In this document: in pieces, positions 14,135 through 25,836 of the stretch
Position numbering within the stretch: the first letter of the stretch is position 1
How the letters are laid out: the number at the start of each line of letters is the position of its first letter
Assembly (NCBI RefSeq): GCF_000835495.1
Contig: NW_015622547.1
Span: 806,001-870,000 of the forward strand
DNA: 64,000 nt
Source: Cladophialophora immunda
Taxonomy: Eukaryota > Ascomycota > Eurotiomycetes > Chaetothyriales > Herpotrichiellaceae
Direction of reading: 5' to 3'
Program-made: the position numbers and the translations under genes
The notes under the pieces: model-generated
The model's database searches: none
The model's input: only the letters and a program-made list of their open reading frames with translations
Told to the model about the DNA's origin: nothing

Positions 14135-16058
14135 ATGGTGTTGTTCAAGTCTCCTCATCCGCGGGTAGAGAGTAAGTCATCGGTTCCCTCCCACTTTGCA
14201 CTCTCCACTCGAGAGTCCCCGGGGTACAATGGCTAAATTATCATGGTCTTGGAAACAGTCCCCGAAGACATCACGACGTGGGAATGGGTCTTTGAGACGA
14301 AGGAGTTCTCGCCGCTGTACAAGACGCCCCGGGAGCCGCTGGCCGGGTATGTCAATGCCGTCACCAAGGAACGCCTGGATTGGGCGGCCGTCAAGACCGC
14401 GGCCACTCAACTGAGCACCGCCTGGGTCAAGGAGTATGGATTCCAGCCCGGCGAGACGATCTCGCTGTTCAGCACCAACACCATCTGGTACCCGATTGCC
14501 ATGTGGGCTGTTATCCGGGCAGGTGGAAGAGTCAACGGCGCCTCTCCGGCCTACACGGCCGAGGAGATGACCTACGCCCTGAAGATCGCAAAGTCTAGGT
14601 TTCTTGTGACGCTGCCCACGTCCCTGGACGTGGCATTGGCGGCGGCTCGAAACGTCGGCATCCCGCGCCACCACGTCTTCCTGCTGGAAGGCAAGGCGGA
14701 GGGCTGCATCAGCATCCAAGATCTCATGAGGCGCGGCGAGAAGTATACTCCCGATCCGCCGTACCGGGTACCACGAGGCAAGACGAACAAGGACGTCTGC
14801 GGGTATTTGAATTTTAGCAGTGGGACGACGGGGCTGCCAAAGGCTGTCAGTACTTACAACCGATGCTGGGTACGATATTGCGTGGCAGGGAATGGGCTAA
14901 CAGCCGACGAGGCGAACAGGTCATGCTCTCGCACCACAACATCATCGCACAGTGCCACCAGCTCAGACAGATCCAGGCCCCCGGCCGGTACAAGATCCTG
15001 GCCGTCATGCCGCTGTTCCACAGTACGTGTGTTGTCCCCATATTGACAAGGGCAAAGAAGATGGGCGAGACTAACCCGTGCATTCTGGACGATTTGCAGT
15101 TACGGGCCTGGTGAGGTTCTGCACGTACCCGATCTTCATGAACGGAGACAGTGTCATGCTCCCCGCCTTCACCATGGAGTCCATGCTCCGCGCCATCTGC
15201 GAATTCAAAATCCAAGAACTCATCCTTGTCCCGCCCATCATCATCCGCCTCGTCCGAGACAAGATCGTCGACGACTTCGACCTCCGCCACGTGGACCGTT
15301 GGTCGTCGGGCTCGGCCCCCATCTCGCCGGAGATCATAGCGTTGCTGCAGAAGAAGTTTCCCTGGACGGGCTTCCGGCAGGGTTACGGGGCTACAGAGTC
15401 GACGGCGTGCATTTCGGCACATCCGCCTTCGCACTACGACTACAAGTACGCGACCACGGGGGGGATGTTGGTCGCGAACACGGAAGCCAAAGTGATTGAT
15501 CTGACGACGGGGAAAGAACTGGGCGTGGGCGAGACGGGGGAGATTCTCGCCAGGGGACCCCAGATCGCGATGGGATACCTGGACAACCCGGCCGCCTCGG
15601 CGGAGACGTTCGACCAGGACGGCTACTTCCACACGGGGGACGTGGGCCACTTTGACGCCGAAGGGCTGATCCACATCGAGGACCGCATCAAGGAGATGAT
15701 CAAGGTCAAGGGCCTCCAGGTGCCGCCGGCCGAGCTGGAGGATCTGCTGCTGGGACACCCCGAGGTCGAGGACTGCGCGGTGCTGGGCATCCCCGACGAG
15801 TACTCGGGCGAGAAGCCCAAGGCGTACGTGGTGCTGAAGGCCGGCGTGCGCGAGAGCGACGAGGTGGGCAAGCGCCTGCTGCAGTTCGTCCGCGAGCGCA
15901 AGGTGCGGTACAAGTGGCTTGTCGAGATCGAGTTCACGCAGCAGGTACCCAAGAGCCCGACGGGCAAGCTGCTGCGCCGCATCCTGAAGGTCAAGGACAA
16001 AGAAGGCAAGGACCGAGGGCTGAGGGTCAGGGACGAGCCGGAGCGGGCGAGGCTGTAA
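14135..16058 (+). CDS. 4-coumarate-CoA ligase-like acyl-CoA synthetase, possible PTS1
   Basis: Exons 14135-14171, 14259-14845, 14920-15022 and 15100-16058 give 561 aa. The first exon is only 37 nt (MVLFKSPHPRVE). The enzyme activates a carboxylic acid with ATP and CoA through an acyl-adenylate. The P-loop SSGTTGLPKA is near residue 200; other ANL landmarks are YGATESTA, GETGEILARGPQIAMGY, the hinge DGYFHTGDVGH, and the C-terminal KVKGLQVPPAELE and PKSPTGKLLRR with the catalytic lysine. The C-terminus -ARL fits a peroxisomal PTS1 variant. Intron 2 has a weaker donor (GTCAGT), chosen because it restores KAVMLSHHNII. Likely substrates are phenylpropanoid or medium-chain acids; specificity cannot be read. 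A transcription-factor-like gene follows on the same strand. Confidence 0.92.
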
Positions 16059-16704
16059 TGGGAGATGGGAGGTGATTTTTGGGTTGTCGTATTTGGCTAG
16101 AGAGGATAGACTAGACCCCGTAGAATATACCAGTCTCAAGAGCAGTATTTGGCCTCGTCGGGTATGCTGAGTTCTACAAGGCTTCATTTCGTTTGCAGAC
16201 CCCTGGACGGTCTTGAAACTTCGAATGGGGGCTTCCACTTTGGTATACTTGTACACCTCAATGGTGCTATATTTAGCGGTGCGGAAACGGCATCTCCGAC
16301 TTCCCCTTCGGTGCCATGACGTCGCTGCTTCACCGCGGCACAGCAACAACCTCGTGTGATTTGTGCGACGTGTACTTGTATACTCGTACAGGGTAATCGA
16401 CGAGCGTCCTCCAGAGGACCAATCAGCCGTGAAACCATGGCAGTCGCCTCGGATACAACTACACAGTCGGTGAAATGCCGCACGTGCCTGTCTCGTGGGA
16501 GGCACGCGTATCTCACCCCCAGCTGCAGGTGATTTCGGTTGTTAAACGAACCGGGTTCGTCAAACTGGCGCCATTTCGGACACCAGCTTGCAGGCCCTTT
16601 ACCGCGACTTCACGCCTCTGCCTCGCGTCCCTTCTCTGCTCCTTGTCGCCTCGGAGTGACAGGAATCGACATCTCGCCCGCGACCAACATGGTGCCGGAC
16701 CCCA
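16059..16704. other. Intergenic, possible upstream exon of the next gene
   Basis: Contains ATG at 16437 followed by an open stretch to 16528 with a CxxC and a later Cys (KCRTCLSRGRHAY). It could splice 16528 to 16722 and enter the next gene in frame. Otherwise nothing seen. Confidence 0.35.
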
Positions 16705-18033
16705 ATGGAGTCTTCCACCAGCAAATCTCTAGTCCCGATCAAGAGGGAACTGGTGCCTATTGAACCAAAGCCTGTCGTCCCTCCGCCGGACAAGCCTCAG
16801 GAGGGATCGAGCAAGGAGGAGAAATCTGAACCCAAACCCTTCAAGGACCTGACGCGCGAGGAGAAGCTGCTGGCCATCGTGCGCCACAGCGTCCGACCGT
16901 TTTCAGACCGGCTGGATCCCTTTGCTGCGTTGCCGGTGAATCTCGACCGCTTCCAGGAGCACCTCATCAGCTTCTACCTGCTCTACTACCCCAAAGCGAC
17001 GTATGGATTCAGCCCACGGCTCCGTCCCCACCCGGTCGCCAGCAACTTCTCCATCGCCCTGACCACTCCGGCGTGTTTTCAGGTCATCATGGCACGATCG
17101 GCTCTCTACCGGATATCGCTGAACAAATACGCCACCGACACGGAGAAACGGTCTCTCGAGCTCGCCGTGGTGCGGCACAAGGGCGAGGCCCTGAAAATGG
17201 TCCGTCAGTTGAGTAGCCGGGCGAACCCCAACCGCAAGGACGACCTCCTGGCGTCCATCATCAGCCTGGGGACGTTTGATCGACGGTCAGGGTCTCAGGA
17301 AGCAGCGGGCATGCATTACCAGGCGGTGCGAAAGATCTTGAAGACCACTGGCGGTCCTCTCGCGGTCAACTCGGTGCTCCTGTCGCGCGTCATGTGTTTT
17401 TTCGAGTGCATCTACGGGACGAGCCCGGAAAGCTACATCTGGGACAACTCGGATCTCAAGCGGCTCGTGCGCAGCCTGAACGGCTTCCTGGAGAAGCTGT
17501 GGGAGTTCTGGCAGTCGCTGTCGACCATCAGCGCCCTGACCGCGCCCAGTCCTCGAGAAGCTGACCCCGAGGCCGGTGAGAGACGGATACACTCCTTCGA
17601 CCTCCAGGAGGGGTCGACATTGCTTGGGCTGGTGTCCAGGCAGCCCCCGCCAGGTGCCGAACTCACGCAACCACGACGACTCGAGCTCATCTTCCAGCTC
17701 ACTTGCCTCCTGACCCTGGCCATGGTCACCGTGGACCTGGCCAGCGATTTCCGGTCATTGCAGACGTACATGGACAACCTGCACCAGTCCATCGAAGATC
17801 TTCGGCTCGCAGGGCAAAGCTGCAACAACGCCATGTGGCAGATTCAAGTCAACGACCACAGCGAGACTCACAGCCGGCGGATATGGCGGGCCGCGAGTTA
17901 TGCGTGGGTGATGAAGCATTGCTCGTACAATGTGCAGAAGTCGCTGAAGGAATGGCTGTTGGCATTTTTCACCGGCAAGCCAGTCGAGCCGCCGTACCAC
18001 CTGGCATCATTCCATTTCAGCTACGCGACTTGA
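16705..18033 (+). CDS. Fungal-specific transcription-factor domain protein, no zinc cluster
   Basis: A single open frame of 442 aa. After a charged, Pro-rich N-terminus (~1-50) the rest is helical and matches the general pattern of the fungal TF regulatory domain of the DUF3468 type: LISFYLLYYPKATYGF, a conserved HYQAVRKIL helix, SRVMCFFECIYGTSPESYIW, and a C-terminal WRAASYAWVMKHCS. No Zn2Cys6 motif lies in this frame. The protein may therefore be a regulator lacking its own DNA-binding domain, or the model may miss 5' exons (see 16437-16528). It is tandem to the 4CL-like gene, 650 bases downstream, and could be its regulator; that is inference. Confidence 0.75.
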   Translation: MESSTSKSLVPIKRELVPIEPKPVVPPPDKPQEGSSKEEKSEPKPFKDLTREEKLLAIVRHSVRPFSDRLDPFAALPVNLDRFQEHLISFYLLYYPKATYGFSPRLRPHPVASNFSIALTTPACFQVIMARSALYRISLNKYATDTEKRSLELAVVRHKGEALKMVRQLSSRANPNRKDDLLASIISLGTFDRRSGSQEAAGMHYQAVRKILKTTGGPLAVNSVLLSRVMCFFECIYGTSPESYIWDNSDLKRLVRSLNGFLEKLWEFWQSLSTISALTAPSPREADPEAGERRIHSFDLQEGSTLLGLVSRQPPPGAELTQPRRLELIFQLTCLLTLAMVTVDLASDFRSLQTYMDNLHQSIEDLRLAGQSCNNAMWQIQVNDHSETHSRRIWRAASYAWVMKHCSYNVQKSLKEWLLAFFTGKPVEPPYHLASFHFSYAT

Positions 18034-19352
18034 ATGACTCGACCCTCGGGCGTGCTTGGACCCATTTCAGGGACCGAAACAGGTGGGAGATTTATCTGAG
18101 ACGAGGCTTCAGGGGGTCTGCCGGGAAACCCGTACGAGTAAGACTCGGGGAATATCTCGTAGCTATCGATAGCCACAGATACGCCAATCGCGGGAAAATC
18201 GATAATGGAGCGGGCATTCTGTCAACCGTGGGTGTAACCCTTGCATTTGGAAAGGGCTGCGAGCAGGAATGTGCAAAACAAGACCGACGGCGGCGACGGC
18301 GCAGCTGGTGGCAGGCTTCCAATTAAAGGCGCCCCTAACGGAACTGGGCTAGATCTCTCGAGATTTGCTCCTAGGCGTGCCGGTTCGGTGGCTAGGGGCA
18401 TGGTGGGCACCTGGAGAACCAACTAGGGGCTGCCGATGCGAGCGACACCCGACCCTGTTGGGCGGGTGCCTACAAGTAGTACAAGCCGCAACACGGTAAC
18501 ACGGTCAGCCACGTCCGCCGCGCGTTACTGTTCTGGGGGAGCAGGGTGCGCCAATCATGCGGGCGCTGGGGAGGGCTGATGCTTGGTACCTTAGGTATGT
18601 AGCTACCGCCCACGAATCTAGGTGGGCGTGTACCTGACGATCTGCTTGGGCTGTTCTCTAGGTACCTGACGTGTATCTTGTCAGCTACTGCTCGTGCGTG
18701 GAGGTAGCAGTACGAGGTACTTGATCCTCTGCTAAAGAAATGTCATGCTGACAGCTGGAACATCAAGACCAACTGCGCCTGTGCCACCCTCGCCTCGCAT
18801 CGAAGAATGCCTCCTCGGTAGCGAGGAATCTCGTCGGGAATCCCTCAACCCCCTCGTGTCCATTCCTGTCCCCTTGCAATTTCACAATGACGCCTTGACG
18901 CCCCGATGCCCCCCCCACCAACCACCGTGTCGCCCTCGCATCGTGTCGTCTCCACCGCAAAGGGATGCAGTGACTGCTGACTTCTCACCACATTATTCAT
19001 CCTACCACTCCACAACCACACCACCTTCGCTCTCGAACATGTCTTGTTAATATCACCCACCCACCCCTCCAGGCACAGACCTCTCTGTGCTCCCGAGGGC
19101 CTCCCTCTCACTCATCCGCTCTGACAACATGATCACCATAATGAAATGCATCATCCCTTGCATGATGTGCTATTGAGCTCGCATTCACCCATGGTCACTC
19201 CTTAAAGAATCACCACCCTTACGGTTGTCACTCGTTCACTCAGCCAACAAGTCACTCGTTACCTGCTCGCACTGGTCGTTTTATTCTATTTGTTCATCTC
19301 TGCCATATCATCAGCTTTGGATACCCGCTATTATCTCTCTAGAAAGGAAAAC
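18034..19352. other. Intergenic, TF-like gene to sugar transporter
   Basis: About 1.3 kb. Short inverted repeats occur at 18607-18628 (CGCCCAC/GTGGGCG) and around 18684-18717 (TACTGCT/AGCAGTA). From 18740 the plus strand is pyrimidine- and CA-rich, as in a 5' leader or promoter of the transporter gene. No gene recognised. Confidence 0.45.
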
Positions 19353-20716
19353 ATGACGACCAGAGGTACGTCAGATTCCCTGGCCGGCCAGGACCGGCAC
19401 AGGCATGCTAACAGCCTCGCACCACAGACGGCCTCTCGACCATCCATGGCATCCCCACGAAATACGTCTCCCTCCTCACCCTCGTGGTCCAAAACTCCTC
19501 CCTCGTTCTTGTTATGCGATATTCCCGAATCCTGCCCGGTCCGAGATACCTGAGCTCAACTGCGGTCGTGCTGTCCGAAGTCCTCAAATGCATAATATGC
19601 TTGTGCGTCCACGTCAGCGAGCAACGGCATCAATACCAATCCTCACGGCTTCCCACCCTCTCCAACGACGCACCTTCTCACCTGAATCCCACCAGCTACG
19701 GTCTGAAGCAACTGTGGGCGGACATCTTCAGCGTCAAAAGTGGCTTCTTCAAGCTCCTCGTACCCGCCGTCCTCTACACTCTCCAGAACAATCTTCAATT
19801 TGTTGCTGCCACAAACTTGGATGCCGCCACCTTCCAGGTCACCTATCAGTGCAAGATCCTGACGACCGCCTTGTTTGCGGTGTTGATGCTGGGTCAGAGC
19901 CTGTCAGCACAAAAGTGGTTGTCCCTGGTCATCCTCACGGCCGGAGTAGCCTGTGTTCAGATACCTTCGTCGACCGTGGCGATTAACCCTCAGCAGGGCA
20001 ATTATGTGGTGGGGATTGTTGCCGTTGCGATTGCCTGCATTTGCTCGGGATTCGCCGGGGTCTATTTCGAAAAGGTGCTGAAGAACGGCCAAAGCTCGTC
20101 TATCTGGATCCGCAACATCCAGCTGAGCATTGGCTGTCTGGCCATTGCGCTCACCGGGGCCTTGGTCTGGGATGGCCAGGCGATCCTGGAGAATGGCTTT
20201 TTCCAGGGCTACAATTCCGTGGTCTTTGCCACCGTCTGCATTCAGGCGGCCGGAGGCCTCATTGTGGCCATGGTCATCAAGTACGCCGACAACATCCTCA
20301 AGGGCTTCGCCACCTCCCTCTCCATCATCCTCTCGACCGTCGCCTCGATCTTCATCTTCAACTTTGTGCCGACGATATATTTTCTGTTTGGTTCGATCTT
20401 GGTGTTCTTGGCTACCTATTTGTACAGCGTGCCTGAGGCGCCCAAGGCCATCGAGAGCGCAGCTGCTGACCCCTCGGAGAAGAACCCGATCCTCGTGGTG
20501 GAAGACTATGACGAGGAAGCTCGGTTCGGCTCCAGGACCGTCCAGAGGCCGTTTCGAGATGACAGCGACCCTGAGTCGAGCGACGAAGCGAGCCGAGACA
20601 GCGTCAGCATCTACGACCAGGACGATGGCAACTACTCTCGGAATTTCTCGCCCTCGTTGATTCAGAACTCGACAATGGAAAAGCAAATGCTCCCCGAGTT
20701 GGGTCATGTTGGATGA
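19353..20716 (+). CDS. Nucleotide-sugar transporter (UDP-galactose type, SLC35A family)
   Basis: Exons 19353-19365 (13 nt) and 19428-20716 join to 433 aa. Without the tiny first exon the first helix lacks its start; with it the N-terminus reads MTTRDGLSTIHGIPTKY, as in homologues. About ten membrane helices follow. The family signature is clear: LQFVAATNLDAATFQVTYQC, KILTTALFAVLMLGQ, KWLSLVILTAGVACVQ, AGVYFEKVLK, and GLIVAMVIKYADNILKGFA. These Golgi antiporters exchange cytosolic nucleotide sugars for UMP and feed glycan synthesis. UDP-galactose is the usual annotation; specificity is not proven. The C-terminal ~100 residues are acidic, Ser-rich and probably cytosolic. Confidence 0.92.
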
Positions 20717-21275
20717 TGGCCTCGGATGATTGGACGGAGCTCTCGGCTTGCGGTGCGCTTGAAATCTCTGAAATTTGTTGTTCACAGCGATCTATGTGAT
20801 TGAATATGAGAGGCTGGCAGTGGCCTCGGAGACGTGACCCTGTGGACGGGAAGAGAGACACTGCACCAAAACAAAAATACACAAAAACCTGTTGTTCTTG
20901 GAAATGTGACATGACTTTGGATACCGTTCACCAGTTGGAGAAGAGGAAAGGCATTACTATTAGAAACGATGGTCAGACACCAGAAATGGATATGATTTCG
21001 AAAGGAGGCGCAGTGCCATTGAATCTACGATGTCCACTTTGGATGTTTTCTGGACTGTTTTATTCTCTGGCATGCCGACATCATGTTCGGCATACCAGGT
21101 GAGAGCCTCGTCGTTTCAAGAGTTTCTTGTACGCGAGCCTTATCGTGTTCGTACCCAGCAGTCGATCGTGCGGCGGTTTCATCCACGATCAAGGGGTCGC
21201 CTGGTCGTACAAGTTTCAGACCTGCGACGTCGACTGCCTCGGGATTCGCAACATCATCGCCTTAGCCAGAGAGTC

Positions 21276-21303
21276 GATCAGTCAGTCAGTCAATCAGTCA
21301 GTC
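21276..21303. repeat. Imperfect CAGT tetranucleotide repeat
   Basis: About six CAGT-type units (GATCAGTCAGTCAGTCAATC...), with one substitution. Confidence 0.8.
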
Positions 21304-21410
21304 GTGGGTGGGCGCGTGAGCCTCGTTGCCTCGCTAGGCTGCCCAGGGCTCTTCAACTAGATCCGAACGAGGCGTCGTCGAAGCCTTTCTCCTCCCATCC
21401 ACTACTCCCA

Positions 21411-21435
21411 ATCCATCCATCCATCCATCCATCCA
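21411..21435. repeat. (ATCC)6 microsatellite
   Basis: Six perfect ATCC units in non-coding DNA. Confidence 0.85.
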
Positions 21436-22033
21436 ACCCCCGTGTCCAGGTGCTTATCCATGCATTGATCAATGTGTCTACAGACCTACAGTACCTCGTC
21501 TATCTCCAGGCTGGCTGCGAATGAGATCCCCGCCCACGCTGAGAAGGGTTTTCCCCCAGGCGGACGCTGAGGCAGCAAAAGGCCACTGGGCCAACGATTT
21601 CCTCTCGCTCGACACCGTCTGTTCTCGCCCTCTGGCCGATCGGGTGGGGTGTCTGTCAGTGTCGGTGTGTTGCTGTTGCCGCCGTTGGGAGACCGGGGTA
21701 GTTGACGAACTTGTATATAACGAATGGCCCTCCGCACCTGGACTGACGTAGATAACAGATATTACCTCCGTTTCCATCCCCTTTCGAGTTACGGCCGCTT
21801 GAAGAAGGAATAGGGAAGAGAGGGAAGTGATGACCGCCCCTCCTCCTCCTCCTCATCCTCGTTGTGATCGTTCGAATCATTGCGTGATGTAAACACGTCT
21901 ATACGTATGTATGTGTACGCGACTGTGGGTGGGAAGAGGGAGACAGCGCAGCAAGGATGGGTGAGGCGGTCTTCTATTACCAGCTGCTCTATCTGTCTAT
22001 CCGTCCACCTACCTATCCATCTACACAGCCCTC

Positions 22034-24068
22034 TCAATCAACGCCAGCAACCCACGTGCCGTTGCCATCCCACAGCGCCGGGGGGGTGAAATCGCCGTAC
22101 CACTCCCCGCCCCCGAACTCCAGCCTCTTCACGTACGCGAAACGGAAAAACTCGGGCTCGTCGACTGCCCGCCTCGTCCACGGGAACGTCATCTCCTCGG
22201 GCTTGAAGGCTTGGAAGCGCAGGACGTCGTTGACGAGCACGCCGATCCCGTCGAAGGGCGGCGACACGGCGAGGTCTCCGTCGAAGGTGAAGGTGATGTT
22301 GTTGGCCCCGACGATGACCGGTGCTCGAGACAGAGCCGGCACAAGGCTGCCGAGGGCGCCGTCTTGGAGGAGCTGGCCCGGCGTTTGGAGGATGCTGTCG
22401 AACCCCCACCGCGCGACGCCGTTGAGGAATAGCCCGACCAAGATGCCTTGGTACAGCAGGCTCGGACGCGTTTGGAGAGACGTCCCGGGGAGCAGGATCA
22501 GGGCGAGGATGTAGTGGTGGATCCGCAGGTTCATGCCGGGGATCAGCACCAGAGCGACCAGCAGCGCGCCCACGACGCCGTAAAAGACCAAGTACCGCGG
22601 CACCCGACCTTCGGTCCTGAAGCACCACGCCTGCCCGACCGCGATGACGAGGATGATGCCGACGAGCAACGACAGAGCGAGGATGGCGCCGGGCTGTTGC
22701 TGCAGGTCGTGCGGCGTGAGGCGCGAGATCGGGATGCGGTCGAAGGTGACATTGTTCAGCGCGCCCACCCAACATCCTCCAAGCCAGAGCACAGTCCTCT
22801 CGATCGGCGCCTTGAGATCGGACAGGGTTCGGCGGACACAGAATTGATAGATGACGTGACCCACGAATGCCGCGGGCAGAAATCGTCGGAATGCCATCGA
22901 GACCACATCGGCGTAGTCTTGGTAGTATGGGGGATCCGAGATAAGGGCGACGTGGAAGAAGACGCCGACAAAGACCGACCAGAAAAAAGCGGCCGCAGAG
23001 GTGACGAAGACGGACAAGATGGAAGTGATCAGGGTCGACGTGCCCAAGAACATCCAGCGAGAATCTCTGCACGCGGCAGTCGACAAGCTGGACGAGTTGA
23101 AAGTGAAGGAAAGTGGGAAGTTGGATGGGAATCCAATGCTGAGGATACCGTGGGCATCAACACTTGGGAAGTTGGACCGCTCTCCGGTGCGCAACAGGAC
23201 TCCACAGCCTCCTCGCGAATTGGTCGTGACTCCTGCATGGATGGCCGCGGCGCAGATGAACGAATCTCCGCGGTAGATGGCGGAAGCAGGGTCTTCAAGA
23301 CGTTGCGGCCCTCCGACAACGAGGCTTCGATAATTGACTTGCTGAGATCCGATGAAATGAGGCTCGAGTAACATGACGTCTTTACAACCGGCTGGGCAAA
23401 CGAACGCAAGGTGGTTGTCCTCGAAAGGACGGCATTCCTGACCGTTCAGTCCACAGGCGGTGCTGTTGGGCCTGTGCTGGTTAGCGATGGCCCCATCTAT
23501 GGCATCCAGGCACATACCATAATCGAGATGTACAATCTAGCCGGATGGGCTGGCCATCGACGGAATCAGTGCTCGAAATCACCGACTTTGGAAGGGCCAC
23601 AAGGAACACCCCAATCCACACAACGTTGAGAGCAAGCAGGGCCAGCAACTTGAGCCATCTACCAGGCAAAATCCTGTCGAGAAGCCGATCGCACACATTC
23701 TGAAGCCCCTCAGAAGAATGAATGTGGTAGACTCGAGGAGGGTGGGGTCCTTTGATCCATTTCAAAACAGCTTGTAAAGTGGACTTGGACTTATGTCGGC
23801 GGTTATCGAAAGTCCAAACGACCCCGTTGCCATCGGTCGGGCGCTCCAATGAATCCTGAGGTGCGATAAGAATGCGTGCTTCCTCCTGATCATAGTCTTC
23901 CGGTTCAGCTGGACCGAGGAGTGTCTCACGGCTGGGGCCATCCCTTGCAGATTCGACGCCGTCAAGATCGTGCAAAGAATAGCCCTCATCAGGGGTCCCA
24001 GATTCGTATAATGGTGAAGAGATGGCGGGCGACTCAGGGGAGCGCAACAATGCTCCGTCCGACATCAT
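22034..24068 (-). CDS. LCCL-domain multi-pass membrane protein
   Basis: Exons 24068-23518 and 23471-22034 (intron 46 nt) give 662 aa. The N-terminus (~1-150) is acidic and cytosolic, with one membrane helix at ~150-170 (LKLLALLALNVVWIGVFLVAL). The LCCL domain follows at ~180-300 with conserved cysteines: LDCTSRLW, CGLNGQECRPF, FVCPAGC, YRGDSFICAAAIHAGV, GGCGVLL. The remainder has about seven helices and a C-terminal globular tail (~590-662). LCCL proteins of this shape are found across filamentous fungi and localise to membranes; their role is unsettled. The intron is short but is required to join DCTSRLW to PNSTACGLNG. It is divergent from the RTA1-like gene. Confidence 0.9.
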
Positions 24069-24902
24069 CTGTACCGCCCATCAGTTCGTCATGACCTTCC
24101 CCGAGACTTTAGCTAGCAATACCTTTTGGTGGTTCGATCTACACTGCTCTATACAACAGCGCTTAAGGTCAAGCGAGATATAATTTACTGTAGCTCAAAA
24201 AATGGTTAGAGGAGGCCGAAACAGGTCTGCCGGAACTAGTGCCTGGCAGCATGGTGCGCGATCCAAAGTCTTTCAAAAGAATATATGAGTAACGTCGAAA
24301 GTCATGATGCTGGCGCCATGATGGATGTCGCCGTCTCCAAACGAATCAAACGTGTGCAAACGTTAAGGTACATGCAAGGCTGAACATGGGCAGAACCAGG
24401 AGTGATGGAGCTTCCTCAGCGGACCCTCGACGAGCAGCACAGCCTCGTCGTGATACGACGCCAAGGGCAAGTGCGCCGAATACGCGGATAGCGGTGGAGC
24501 CTCGTCCCCCAATGCGCGTATTCCCGCATCAACAAATCTCCCTTTTCACACAGCCACGGCCTCGCTCGCCCGTACACCTTGCCTACTAGACTCGATACAT
24601 CGACATATCCGACGCACTCAATCCGCGTTGTCCTGATGGTCCCACAATCCCCAGCGGTAAGAATGCATATCAGCCTCTCGGTGCCCAGGTGTCCAGGCAG
24701 CAGGCAAAACGGGGATGGAGAAGGGTTGGATATATATTGAGGTTTGAGTCCCGAAGTGCTGGTATCCCTCGAGTTCTCTACCTCCTTTCCGTGCTTCACG
24801 TCAAGAGATATCTCGTTCCTGGTCTATTTACCCCCTTATACTGTTCCTCCCCGTCTCTCCCCTTCCAAGCGCTGCCCCGTCTGAACAGCCAAATCGACCA
24901 CA
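24069..24902. other. Divergent promoter region, LCCL and RTA1-like genes
   Basis: About 830 bases. A CT-rich leader precedes the RTA1-like ATG (24830-24900). No gene or strong motif recognised. Confidence 0.45.
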
Positions 24903-25836
24903 ATGGCAAAAGGCGACTCGGACTTCAAACTCTACCGCTACGACCCCTCGTTAGGCGCGGCCGTGATCTTCGTCATCCTGTTCGCCCTCGCGTCTTTCCT
25001 GCACACGTACCAGCTGGTCCGCACGCGGACATGGTTCTTCGTCCCCTTCTGCGTCGGCGGGTACTTTGAGGCGATCGGGTACGTCGGGCGGGCGATTGGA
25101 TCTCAAGAGAGCCCGAACTGGAGCGTGGGTGCATACGTGCTGCAGTCGGTGCTCATCCTCGTGGCGCCCGCGCTGTTCGCGGCCAGCATCTACATGGAGC
25201 TCGGGCGGATCATCGTGCTCACGGACGGGACGAAGCACTCGCTGTTGAACCCGCGGTGGTTGACAAAGGTCTTCGTGGCGGGCGATGTCTTTTCGTTCCT
25301 GATGCAAGCGTCTGGTAAGTCGTCTCCCCCACCGCTTCTTGTACCAACACTCAACTCTGTCTCTAGGTGGAGGGATTATGGCCGGCGGCACCGCGTCGTC
25401 CATGAACACGGGCAAGAACATCATCATCGGCGGCCTCACCCTGCAGGTCATCTTCTTCTCCTTCTTCGTCGTCGTGGGGTTGACCTTCCACCTCCGCATG
25501 CACCGGGTCCCGACGTCGCGGGTCCTGGCCCACGCCGACATCGCGACGACCTGGAAGAAGCACATGTACACCCTGTACGGCGGCAGCCTGCTCATCCTCG
25601 TGCGGTCCCTCTTCCGCCTGGTCGAATATGGGCAGGGGAACGCCGGCTACCTGATCTCGCACGAGGTGTTTCTGTACGTCTTCGACGCGGTGCTGATGTT
25701 CGCGACCATGGTTCTCTTCGCCGTGTTCCACGGCAGCGAGCTCAACGCGTTGTTGAAGGGCGGTCACGGCAAGGTCGTCAGGCGGGTCGTGTCGGTCTAC
25801 AGCTTGAAAGGGAACGGAGGGCGCGGCCTCCCGTGA
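24903..25836 (+). CDS. RTA1-like seven-helix membrane protein
   Basis: Exons 24903-25314 and 25367-25836 (intron 52 nt) give 293 aa. Seven hydrophobic segments are spaced as in the RTA1/RTM1 family, which includes the yeast proteins Rta1, Rsb1 and Pug1 linked to lipid-base release and resistance to toxic amphiphiles. Family landmarks are YRYDPSLGAAVIFVILF at the N-terminus, EAIGYVGRAIGS, LVAPALFAASIYMELGRII, FVAGDVFSFLMQASGGG (split by the intron), LYGGSLLILVRSLFRLVEY, and a final helix HEVFLYVFDAVLMF. The start gives the normal short N-terminus. It sits in the plasma or vacuolar membrane; the transported lipid is unknown. Confidence 0.93.

Larger units (their letters stand above)
20717..22033. 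other. Intergenic between convergent genes, with simple repeats
   Basis: About 1.3 kb between the 3' ends of the transporter and LCCL genes, longer than a convergent pair needs. It holds two short microsatellites. Open frames here are short and unlike any family. Confidence 0.45.

Noticed and set aside
14847..16505. 552-aa open frame on the minus strand across the 4CL-like gene
   Set aside because: Antisense to exons with intact ANL motifs; Arg/His/Asp-rich composition typical of a reversed GC-rich gene.
21241..21440. Tetranucleotide repeats as a CRISPR or satellite array
   Set aside because: They are short microsatellites without spacers or long units, in a eukaryotic genome.
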